Shown here one piece after another: positions 32,586-42,458 of a stretch of DNA of 64,000 bases. A program made the position numbers and the translations under genes. This DNA is from Steinernema hermaphroditum. Lineage: Eukaryota; Nematoda; Chromadorea; Rhabditida; Steinernematidae. The stretch spans positions 4,898,001 to 4,962,000 of the forward strand of contig CM059622.1 in the NCBI GenBank assembly GCA_030435675.1, in the 5' to 3' direction. Under the pieces are notes generated by a model that did no database searches, was not told the origin of the DNA, and saw only the letters and a list, made by a program, of their open reading frames with translations. Within the stretch, counting starts at the first letter, position 1. The number at the start of each line of letters is the position of its first letter.

Positions 32586-34255
32586 ATGGCCGCGTCGAAG
32601 GATCAGTTGGTCGCCTACCAGAAGTGGCTCAACTCGAAGGGAGTCTACTATCCCAAGATCGATATCAGATACATTGACGGCGACCGAGGCTATGGACTGT
32701 TCGCTAAGGATGATATTGCTCCTAATGAGCTTATCATTCATGTAAGAGGTTCTCGATTTTTTCGAGACATTTACGTTCTTTAGATCCCCGATACGATAGC
32801 TCTGAATGCAAACAACATCCGGAAGATAGCTCCGTTCGGAGAGATGCTTAACAAGTCAGTCCAGCTTTAAGCTATTCACTGTAGGCCCTCTGTTTAGGCA
32901 GTCAAAACTGAAGCCTGGAGATGAGTTGGTTCTCTTCCACATCATGGAAAAGCCGAACCCAAAATCCGTATTTAAGCCCTATCTGGATATGATCAACGAC
33001 CGTTCGATGACTCCTCTAATCACGCACGGAAACATGGCGCTGGAGGACCTTCCCTCCGTGATGCGTCCTCTGTGGCAGGTGGAACGTCGCCGGGTTGAAG
33101 AGAGCTACGCTTTTGTAAGGTCACATTGGGCTTTTCCATTTTGTTCAGGCTTTTAAGGTGTTCTGAGCACATGAGATTTTGCATTCAGAGGAGCGTCGAG
33201 GTCCTTGTTGGAAGACACAGGTGACAGAGGTATTGTGACAGAGACAGTAGGTAGAGGTAAGAGACTTCAGGCTGCCCGCCTGCCCGCCTTTCCTTATTCA
33301 TCTTAATCTTGCTTCAAGTTGTTACTGTACTTGTGAACAGCAAAAACAGGATTATGGTAGTTATTTTCGGCTGAGGCTTCTTTAAGTCTTCTGAAGCAAA
33401 ATCTCTGATTAATGGCACTTTATTACACCATTAGATCCACGTCACTTTTTCCACCGACGTTCCAATACTTCTCTTCTGAACTCCCTTTTTTAGATCAAAG
33501 ATATATATTCCAAAGTGACAAAAGACGAATTCAACTTCGCCTACAACGCTGTGCACACAAGAAGCTACAAAGCTCAGGGAAATCTCTGCATCGTTCCCTT
33601 GGCCGACATGGCCAACCACTCTCTCAATCCCAACACCTACCAGTTCCGCATGGACGCCAATAATCCGCCTCTCTACACGATTATGAGCTCGCGTGCCATC
33701 GCGAAGGACGAGGAGATTACGGTATCCTATGGACGCCTGGACAACTCTCTGCTGTGGTTCATGTTCGGCTTTCACCTTGACAACAACCCGAACAATCAGG
33801 CTGGAATTCCCTGGAGTAGGTCTCTTTTGTGGTGTTGATTGATAGCAACCATTTCCAGCCTTCCTTCTTGACTACATGCTCAAAGAAGGTCTGATAACAC
33901 CACCCGTCCTCACCTTCATTCACGACAACCCTCTGAACCCGGTGGTTTTCGCCAAGAAGAGTGGACGAATCAGCGAAGGATTTCGCGAAAACGTCGAGTT
34001 CTTGTTGACGAAAGCGGACACAGTGTAAGCCACCCTGTCAAAGGCTCGATAATTCTTGGCTGCTCTAGGGCCGGCCAGCCGGAGGCCTCTCGAGAACAAC
34101 TCGACGCTCGCACAAACGAGGCAATCGGGAGCATTCTCCGTAGATTCCGGGCAGTCGTGGCGCAGAAGGCGGACAACGTGCTCAAGGACTACGAGTTTCT
34201 GTGGAGAGACGACGTCGGCAGCATCGACGCAGTTCTCTCGGCTATGCACCTCTGA
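32586..34255 (+). CDS. SETD3-like SET-domain methyltransferase (array member 1, motif intact)
   Basis: Six exons: 32586-32741, 32784-32854, 32898-33114, 33494-33815, 33859-34024 and 34069-34255, giving 372 residues. The SET domain begins with GDRGYGLFAKDDI and contains PLADMANHSLNP, with Asn189 and His190 of the cofactor-binding NH motif, and EEITVSYG with Tyr227. A C-terminal helical part resembles the Rubisco-LSMT substrate-binding domain. It ends near KDYEFLWRDDVGSIDAVLSA. The family (SETD3, SETD6, plant LSMT) methylates Lys or, for SETD3, a His of actin. All key positions I can check are present, so activity is likely. AATAAA is at 34374-34379. It is the probable ancestor-like member of the array at 40428, 42459, 44205 and 45015. 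Confidence 0.85.
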
Positions 34256-34379
34256 GAGCGTCTCTTCTCTTTCGCATTCATATTTGTTCAATTGGGATCT
34301 ATATCTGTTGTTAAATGTACGCATACCACTTGTATGTATATAACATGTATATTTACCAATTTAAAAAAAAATTAATAAA

Positions 34380-36281
34380 AGTATGAAGAAATATGGGAAG
34401 ATACTGGATTGGTGCCAAGAAGTCATGGATGCAATCTTGAAAACTCCAGCTCGGGCCTTAAACATCAGTAGCAGCTAAGGTTTGGGAATAGCTGAAAGAG
34501 AGAAAGACCTAGGCGCCGGACATGTTAATATTTTATGGTCCATATGTTCGAATTTTGAACAATAGGAGTTTCTAATTAATGAAGCCAGAACATATAGAGT
34601 ACAGGGTGGGCCAGATTTGGTGATTATCACACTTTTAGATGGAGTTTACCGCGAATAACTTCTCATTCAAAAACGGAATTTGCCAACATGTGGATTCCTA
34701 GTCCATCCGTATACACGGGGTTTAAAATCATAGAATGTTTTGGTCTAGTTTTTGACCTCTTCATCTTATGCGTGATTTTCTTTCGGATATCGACACTTAC
34801 GGGTGAACAAAGACGATTATAATATAAAGCTAAGAGAATCCAACTTTTGTGAATCCAATTTCGCATCCAGATCGTTGTAGATCGAACGTCATGTCAAGAA
34901 GCTGTTCACCAGCTATCAATAATTCAAAATTTATGCTGTATTGAGTGGAAGCTTTGCTTTTGGATCTCGAAGTTTTGCACTAATGAGCTTGCACCTGATA
35001 CCTGATTCAACGATCTTTGACGTTCAACAGACAACGTGGCTCGCTAAACATTTAGCCGCTCCTCTTCGGCGACATTTCCGTTAGTTGTTATGTCGACATA
35101 GGTCATCGATTGTATGATTTAGTCATTAGAGTCGTAAACATACTCTTTTCTACGAGGGACGCTGAAAGAGGCAAAGGGTCCACTCCGAACGAAATTTGCA
35201 CATAATCCACTGTTCAGCCCCTTCCTTGAAAATTCCCTGAAACTCTTTCATATTCATGCAATTCTTAGTGCGTGCATAAAGTACACTTCTTCGAAATGTC
35301 GAATCCGACTAAACAGCAATCAGCTAATACCGAACCACTCAAATCATCGCCTTAAAATCGCCAGATTAGGCAAATATCGCAAACTCTAATCCCTTCAGCG
35401 ATGGCTCAGCGCCAGTAAGACACAGTAATCTCTTTAGAATCTTAGCGGGTTTGCGCGCTCCGTGCAACATTGAAAGGATGCGCGCCAGGGTCACCCCTAT
35501 ACAGAAGATGGCGTGGCTTTTCAATCCACGCTTCCAATAGTTTGCTTCAACCATCGGCAACACGTCGAGATGCTCTCAAATGGTTTTTCTAATTTCTTTT
35601 TTCATATTTGCCTAATAGGATTAGCGCAAATTATCTTAGATTGTGGTTAAGGAGGATAAGGGCACGATCGGTTGCGACTTATCCAGACCAGTCATCTTTA
35701 ATGCCTTTCTAAAGTCCTAATCCTTTTCGGGACTTGTTTTACACGATTTACACGAAAATCCTCTAATATCCGCACAAAATATATCATCCAGGATCGTTCA
35801 CTACTTTGTAGCCAGAAGGAAGTTGCAGAGAAGTAGGGGATGTCATATAATTTCTAGCATCATGGGATGTCTTATAATTGCCATTTTTCTGATCGGAAAC
35901 ATCGCGAACACTGATTTACAAACGTACAGGACTTATAGTTCAGGTTAATACAAACAATTGCAATGGCCTCGTCACATTTCGAGTATGAGACGGAAAAGCT
36001 AATCTAGTCATCGCTCTAAATCCTATTGCAGTAATCGCTTTTTCACAGATTAGAATCTTTTGGGGATCAGTCACATCATCAAGAAATGGTGTACAAAATG
36101 ATAAATGATCAACAGACAAACGTCATAAAACGGTATGACTTCATTCCATATGCTCGACGACCGCTATGACGACCTCAGTTCATTCCGCGGAGCTCAGAGA
36201 GACCGAACGGAACAACGGAACAGACAAAAAGGAAAGAGTCTACTTGCGCGGTACATAAATTTCCACTCATCATTCTTTCAA
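34380..36281. other. Intergenic, no gene seen
   Basis: About 1.9 kb of AT-rich sequence with only short open frames and no tRNA or repeat that I recognise. Confidence 0.5.
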
Positions 36282-36351
36282 GCATCGGTGGTTCAGTGGT
36301 AGAATGCTCGCCTGCCACGCGGGCGGCCCGGGTTCGATTCCCGGCCGATGC
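36282..36351 (+). tRNA. tRNA-Gly (GCC)
   Basis: 70-nt tRNA with perfectly paired GCATCGG and CCGATGC acceptor arms and anticodon GCC. It is followed by AATGTTTTTG. This is the intact counterpart of the variant at 19207. Confidence 0.95.
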
Positions 36352-36653
36352 AATGTTTTTGTGTACCCTATTACGACTCCTGAAAGGCAAAGCTTGTTCT
36401 GTTTCTGTTTTAAGCGTACGCAAAAGCGTCCTTCGCTGTTCTAAGCAACGTTGTATTGTTCGAATGTTGTACTTACAAAACAGGAATAAGAACCGACTAG
36501 CGTGCCGACGATGGTAAAGTTCGTTGTGTGAAGCTGCTTCTCAGCGGCGCATTTTGCAGGTCGATCCGCAACTACAAAAGTGCCACACTGGCGATGAAGA
36601 AAAAACGATGCGACAACGACGCAAAGTGATGCAAATGCTTTGTTCTGATGGCA

Positions 36654-36659
36654 TATAAA
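36654..36659 (+). promoter_or_regulatory. TATA box of paralogue B
   Basis: TATAAA stands 30 bases before the ATG at 36689, inside a block conserved with the other arm. With normal TATA-to-start spacing the 5' UTR would be only a few bases long. Confidence 0.7.
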
Positions 36660-36688
36660 CTCCTAAAAAGTGGTTCGGATTCACAGCC

Positions 36689-37267
36689 ATGACCTCAGCA
36701 AAACTGTGTTTCGTTCTTCTCGTCCTCTCGGTGTTCCCATACTCCCACGCTGCGCCGTTCTCCTTCCGTGGAGTGAAGCTTCCATCCATCGGGGACATCA
36801 CATCGGTCATCGACTCTGTAAAGAACAGAGGAGAAGAACTCTTCGAAGAGGCCAAAGAGACAGCTAAGGATGCGTACGAGGGGATGAAGACGAATCTAGG
36901 AGATGGTGCAACGGGAATCGTTCACTTCGGAGAGGACGTCGCCACTTCAATCAAGGAGTTCCTGTCTTCATCCGCTAAGAATCTTCTTCCTGGAGCACAA
37001 AGTGAAGAGGATAAGACAACAGCCGAGCCAGAACATGAAGCCGTGCCGGAATCCAACGCCGAGGACAAGGCTGAGCCCGAAGACAACAAGAATCTATGCG
37101 TCATCCCCTCGGACCTTCAACGCTATCTCAACCATCATAGAGTCGTCTTCGGTGCTACCTGCTTCGTTTGCGGCCTTCTTTTCGGGCTGGCTTGTAGCTA
37201 CGGATTAAAAGCTTGCAAGGGAAGGAAAAAGAGCAAGGATGGCTATAAGACATTGGCTGAAGTCTAA
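36689..37267 (+). CDS. Secreted/type I membrane protein with amphipathic helix, paralogue B
   Basis: Single exon of 192 residues and near-identical twin of the 28630 gene: same signal peptide type (differing at VFPYSH), identical helical region, one extra Glu in the acidic linker, and Cys in place of Phe in the membrane segment (GATCFVCGLLFG). It ends at YKTLAEV, two residues earlier than paralogue A. AATAAA is at 37327-37332. The excess of unchanged residues over changed flanks suggests both copies are kept functional. Role unknown. Confidence 0.78.
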   Translation: MTSAKLCFVLLVLSVFPYSHAAPFSFRGVKLPSIGDITSVIDSVKNRGEELFEEAKETAKDAYEGMKTNLGDGATGIVHFGEDVATSIKEFLSSSAKNLLPGAQSEEDKTTAEPEHEAVPESNAEDKAEPEDNKNLCVIPSDLQRYLNHHRVVFGATCFVCGLLFGLACSYGLKACKGRKKSKDGYKTLAEV

Positions 37268-37490
37268 ATGTAGCCTCTACTGTGGAAATGTTGAGGTTTA
37301 TGAACTGATGAGAACTGGTAAATCGAAATAAAGTTAATGTTCGACTGCATACTCTGAATACTTCTATCTGTTACTGTTAATTCGTACTCGGGCCACTAAA
37401 GCTGACCGCGACAGCGAAGAACGACCGCTCTCTCAACTCCAAAAAAGTGAATTCTTTTAGAAATCAACTATCTCTAACTGGGATATTGTA

Positions 37491-37563
37491 GCCGCCATAG
37501 CTCAGTCGGTTAGAGCGTGGGTCTAATAAGCCCAAGGTCGCAGGTTCGACCCCTGCTGGCGGC
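37491..37563 (+). tRNA. tRNA-Ile (AAT)
   Basis: Consensus 73-nt tRNA-Ile at the outer end of the right duplication arm, 220 bases downstream of the paralogue B stop. It is followed by AAATCATTTTTG. Confidence 0.95.
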
Positions 37564-38378
37564 AAATCATTTTTGCTCATACAACTCGTTTCTGACTGTG
37601 CTTTACTTACAATACATTTTTCGGTTGCCGTTTTGGTTCATAAATGCTTTGAGATAATAGTTAGAACTACACGGATAGTAGGGACTGCGTCACCGCCGCT
37701 ACGAGCTCCATAGTATTCACTCTTCTCAAGCAGTCACCTGAATTATTAGAGCACAATTAACACAATACAAATACCGACTTTCTCGCCCATCCTTTTATCG
37801 TTACTATCTTTCCGCAGAACTAACGTTGAGCTGTTCCGTGGAAAGTGAATGATTTTGAAAAAAAAGTCACCTTACTGTATTAGATGGACCTATTCTCTGC
37901 TATTCTCTTCGGAATCGGTAGACTGTGCGGGTTATTCAAGGGTTCAAGGGTAGTAGTTGTTTATTTTAAGTTTTGTAATTTGACTTTCGGCATGTGATGC
38001 CAATTAAAGATCGCCGTCGACCATAAGCTTCTCAATGTCACCAAAGAGCTCCCCAGCCGAATACTTTGATCGATTGTTCAACAAGTTGGTGTAGGTCATG
38101 GATACAGGAAATATTGCTGAAATCACATGATTCTCTCAATAAGATACAGCCTGAGAAATTTCAAAAGTTCCATTGAAAATTGTATCACCAAATTGTTCTC
38201 ATTTTCGTCTCCTTATCACAGAATATGAAACATTCTAAGGCTCAAACACCGTGAATGATTCAAAATATGTATTGTTTCGTAAGTCATATTGTAAATAAGT
38301 CGTGAATGTCTTGGGGCAGCGTTATTGGAAAGTTCTCATTCACAATGTAACAATGAGGATCACGACGTTCAAGGATCA
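37564..38378. other. Intergenic, 3' side of the CHTOP-like gene
   Basis: No gene seen. The nearest minus-strand AATAAA is at 37960-37965, which would give a 3' UTR of about 410 bases for the CHTOP-like gene. Confidence 0.45.
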
Positions 38379-39323
38379 CTAGAGGTCGGAGACGTCGATG
38401 CGCGGATGGTTGCTCTTGCGCATGTAGTCCTCGAGTTCCTTGTCGAGGTCTTCTTTCGACACGGGCGCCTTCTTCTCGAACGTCTTCTTGGCCTTCGGAG
38501 CCGGCTTGGGGGCGACCTTTTTCTTAATGATTCGTCCGGTGTTCGCCTTCATCGGCACCACCGACTTCTTGACAATCTTTGTGTTCCTCGCCGCGGGACT
38601 CTGGACGGCGGCGCCGACTCTCTTCGAGAGGGGCTGCTTGACGACGCCCAGACGCTGCTCGATGGGCAAGTTGCGCTGCTTGGCCTGAATGATCTGCAAA
38701 AGAGGAAGTGGTGAGAAACGCATGAGATTTTATGGTCTTACCTTCTGACGGCCCATGAATCGAGGCTTCTGGGGACGCACGATCTCAACGACTTCGGTCA
38801 CAACCTGGCGGGGTCGAGGACGCGGACGAACGACGTCGACGTAGCGGGTTTGGACTCGAGGAGGAGGACGTTCCCGGACGACGTACTGGACATCTTCTGG
38901 CTGCTCGTCAAAGTACTCGTCGCCCCCTTCAGCGCTGTCGAGGTCCACGTATCCTCGAGGCGCAACGCGGTTGATCATAACGCGAGGACGGGAAGATCCG
39001 ACGTTTCCGGAATATCCGGCTCGGGTGGTCTGCATACGGAGCTGCTCCCGTTCGGTGGCTAGCCGGGCTTGGGCCTGCGCCGTGAGTCCGTTGCTGTTGA
39101 GATCGTTGTCCATGTAGTCGTCGTAGAGGAAGGAGCGGCCCCTCGGGTTGAGTGCCTCCTCGGGATCGCGACGGTCCACGTCCATGTGGGCATTTCCGTT
39201 GAAGGCGCCACCACGACCTGCAGGCCGGGTCACGACGGACTTCATGCGGGAGAAGCGCTCGTGGAGAGACATCTGAGAAGAGCTCGCGATTAGGACCTTC
39301 TTCGGCACACTATCCAAGCTCAT
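38379..39323 (-). CDS. CHTOP/FOP-like mRNA export factor
   Basis: Two exons, 38742-39323 and 38379-38693, joined by a 48-nt intron in phase 0, give 298 residues. The N-terminus, SVPKKVLIASSSQMSLHERF, resembles the UAP56-binding-type motif at the start of vertebrate CHTOP (Friend of PRMT1). The middle is rich in Arg-Pro and Arg-Gly and includes PRPRPRQVV. Exon 2 starts with a QRNLPIEQRLG helix and ends with the FOP C-terminal motif SKEDLDKELEDYM. CHTOP is a nuclear chromatin and TREX-associated RNA-binding protein that helps load NXF1 on mRNA. RGG content is lower than in the human protein. The assignment rests on the N- and C-terminal motifs. Confidence 0.78.
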
Positions 39324-40427
39324 AGGCCGGTCACCGGGAGTGACAAACAGAGGAGCTGAACGAGGCGATAACTGGGATGGCTGGTGACCGACGCTTAAAA
39401 TGTTGGCGCTTCACGCAGAGCGATGCACGGGACAAGAAGAGATGCGTTCGACTGGCTCAGCCTGAGGGTGGCGCCGACGGCGACGCCGACAGTAACGATC
39501 GATCGATTACGAAATGAGGAACATTGTAACAAATAAGCGGAGCAGAGCCGTGTTGGGATAAAAAACATTTGCGCGCTTCTAAGTTTATGGGGTTACGGTA
39601 TCGTTAGCATTGCTTCATGTCGGTCGCTGCAGGAGCCCGAGCAGAAGTGAAAGTTTCTTCTAATGAACAGTCTTTTGATCGTTTGACTAAACCAGAAGTA
39701 TGTGTCTTTATGTTGAAGAGCGTGTAGTTAAAAGAAGATAGTAAAACCACCATTGATCGGCGAAATAGGTCATTTTGGTGCTGCCCAAAGTGCAACACAA
39801 TACCGTACGTTTAGGTAAAAAGGACTTGTGCACTTCTTCCAGTCGGAGTGTTTTCTGGCGATGCGCCGCCCGTCTGGGTCACTCTGTGCTCTGTTCTTTG
39901 TCAGATGGTCTCCTTCTAGCTCGACGATTTTGCTCGCCATCTTTTTTTAATTGTTTTTCGGATAAAGGTCTGAGGTATAATTTTGATAGACATCACAATC
40001 GATCTCATACATAAAAGAGTGAATTCCTACGAAGAGAAGTGTGCGGTTTCCAGTTTAGGTCAACAAAAAGGGATCCAGCAACTTTCAATTTAATGAACGT
40101 TCTATGTACGTTCCAACGTTCCCATCCTAGAGTTACAGACTTATAAAATAATCCTGGCCATTTTGGTATACTTTTAGTGTCCTTGTATTACATTTCAGGA
40201 GGTCCGAAAGCAATTTTTTTGTTTGTTCTGTAGTGCGAGCTACCTATAGGACCTAATATATGATAGATGTGCCACTAACTGAGGGATACCGTGGAAATTT
40301 TGTTATTTTATGAATTAGGATTGACTGAAGAATCACTGTTGGCTGAAAGCGATTCCAGTATTTTGACAGCTCATAATATTCACCGTTGAAAGCGCCATAC
40401 GTTAGTTATCATACATCATTAGCTCAG
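39324..40427. other. Intergenic, no gene seen
   Basis: 1.1 kb between divergent genes; short frames only. Confidence 0.5.
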
Positions 40428-41818
40428 ATGACTCAGTCCAAACTGGAAAGCTTGATCAGCTGGGCTAAATCTAAAGGTGCCGAACTGGACCCCTCTTTTG
40501 AATTCCAACTGATAAGCGATGCCAAGGGACATGGAGCTGTTGCGCTAGAAGATCTCAGCACACCGGATGGACAGAATGTTAATGTCATATTCTCAGTAAG
40601 CATCTTCAATAAATTGCGTCCACACTGACCTGTTTAGACCCCACTATCCATCGAAATATCCTCCAACAACATCAGAGACGACCCGTACTTTCAAGAAGTG
40701 GCAACGTAACCAACCCAGTCGCTCATCTTTTTAATACATGCACTGAATTTAGATATCGTGACAAACTCACCAAAACGGAATTGGTAATCTTGGCTCTTTG
40801 CATTGAGAGGCGAAAAGAAGAAGACTCCGAATATTGGCCCTACATCGACTATCTGCCAAAGGAACTCCATCTTGGTCGATTGGATGTGGACTTGAGAGAG
40901 TTCCCAGTGGATATGCGCAAGGAATACTTGATGGACTGTATTGCGAAGAAGAAATCCATTCAACACGTAGAACGCAGCTCTAAGAACATTTCAATACTCG
41001 AAATTGTAGGTCAAAAAGAGCGGTAAAGAGCTCTGCTTGAGTGACGAAGAAATAGCGTAGGCCTACGACACTGTTCATAGCCGTTCTCTGATTGACGAAG
41101 ATAATGTGACACTGCAGCCAGTGGCCGATCTTTTCAATGCATCGCAGAATCCACAGGTCGGTTTTTAGTGTACCCTGCCTCTTTTTGCCCGGTTATTACT
41201 AGAATCCCTGCGGATTTGATGCTGAAAGAAGATGCTTGCTACAAAATCACTTGCAGGTCGCTCTTAAGACTCAGCCTTCAGTAGAAACCGATCGACAGCG
41301 GAAATATTACAACTTGGGAATCTTGACCAAAGAGGTGAAGAAAGGAGATGAACTGACTATCAACTACGACACCTCATTGAAGAACGTATGTTTGTGGTTC
41401 AAACACGGTTTCACCTACGAAAAGAACGAGAACAACACCGAAATGGATATTGAAACGAGTGAGACGTCTCATACGAATGATTGAAACCTTTCTATAGATG
41501 AATTCAACGAGATCCTGAAGTCGATCAATCTTCCTGGAATCGAGTTCAACGAAAAAGTCGTTTGCCTCTTTCGAGACGCTCGAGTCAGCAATGTGATGGA
41601 GTCGCACTTCAAGAAGCTGTCCAAATTGAACGAGTTAGTTACAATGCATTGATACTGATACTACGAGAAAGTGATTTTGCAGCCTCCCCGCCAGGAAGGT
41701 GAAGAAAGCCTTCTTCAAAAAGTTAAAAGGAGATCGCGAGGAAAGAAGATCCATGGCACATGAAGAGATGAAATTTCTGTGGACCGACCAACTCGAACTC
41801 ATTAGTAGAGTACTGTAA
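40428..41818 (+). CDS. SETD3-like paralogue (array member 2), degenerate SET motif, internal stop or new intron
   Basis: ATG at 40428 directly follows a CTCAG acceptor. Exons: 40428-40595, 40638-40705, 40753-41005, 41061-41156, 41257-41458, 41498-41633 and 41683-41818, giving 352 residues. It has the SET start (AKGHGAVALEDL), the middle YWPYIDYLPKEL as in member 3, DLFNASQNPQ where the NH motif should be (His replaced by Ala), GDELTINYD, and the LSMT-like C-terminus ending FLWTDQLELISRVL. Between 41010 and 41060 the sequence is homologous to coding exon 4 of member 3 but ends in TAG where member 3 has TGG. The segment 41006-41060 can be spliced as a 55-nt GT-AG intron that keeps frame. So it is either a pseudogene or a gene that has turned part of an exon into an intron. 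AATAAA is at 41829-41834. Confidence 0.65.
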
Positions 41819-41834
41819 TCATTATCCGAATAAA

Positions 41835-42458
41835 GTTGTTGATTGCTGGTAATTTACAAAGTATCCCTCGAATAGCTCGTGAAGGTCCTTATCGCACGTC
41901 AGCACAAATTTTATCGCCGTCAGAGGAAATGCAAACACAAACCGGTGCTAGATTCGATGCACACCTTCGATGTTCAATTTCTGCTTTATTGATTCGTTCC
42001 CCACGGTCCTTTCAGTGAATTGCCATGGAACGAATCAGTTTGTCCTTATGTTTCTTGAGTCATCCGTCTGACGAATTAGTGGGTAAAATGTTGGCTCCAA
42101 TGGCCTACGACCACCTTCACAAAGTTCAAAGTCTCTTTTTATGTTTAATAAGATTCTTTAGGCGATCTCTGCCAATTTTGAAAGCTCCTACCCTATTCCG
42201 TGCCCATACCCCATCCCTTCTCCAGTCCCCATTGCATGTTCACCGTTTCAAAATTCTACGGTCTATCCCGGCAACTGTCTACCTTGTGCACCGGACCTTC
42301 GCGTAGCGGTAAATTTCAGTTTTTGCTCTTGTCAAATTCTGTATTTCGACTTACTGTTTTTGTGTCAAAGCAATAAACATTTCTGAAGCGATAACTCTTT
42401 CGTCAAATTGCTGACTCCGTGACAACAACACAACCAATAACTGGTACATTTATTTAAG
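41835..42458. other. Intergenic between SET paralogues 2 and 3
   Basis: No gene seen. A short 60-codon frame lacks motifs. Confidence 0.5.

Larger units (their letters stand above)
36496..37563 (+). repeat. Inverted duplication, right arm
   Basis: Plus-strand partner of 28403-29462, with the promoter, gene, poly(A) signal and downstream tRNA-Ile in the same order. The two arms lie 7 kb apart and enclose four tRNAs, a mini-granulin and the first SET gene. Confidence 0.85.
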
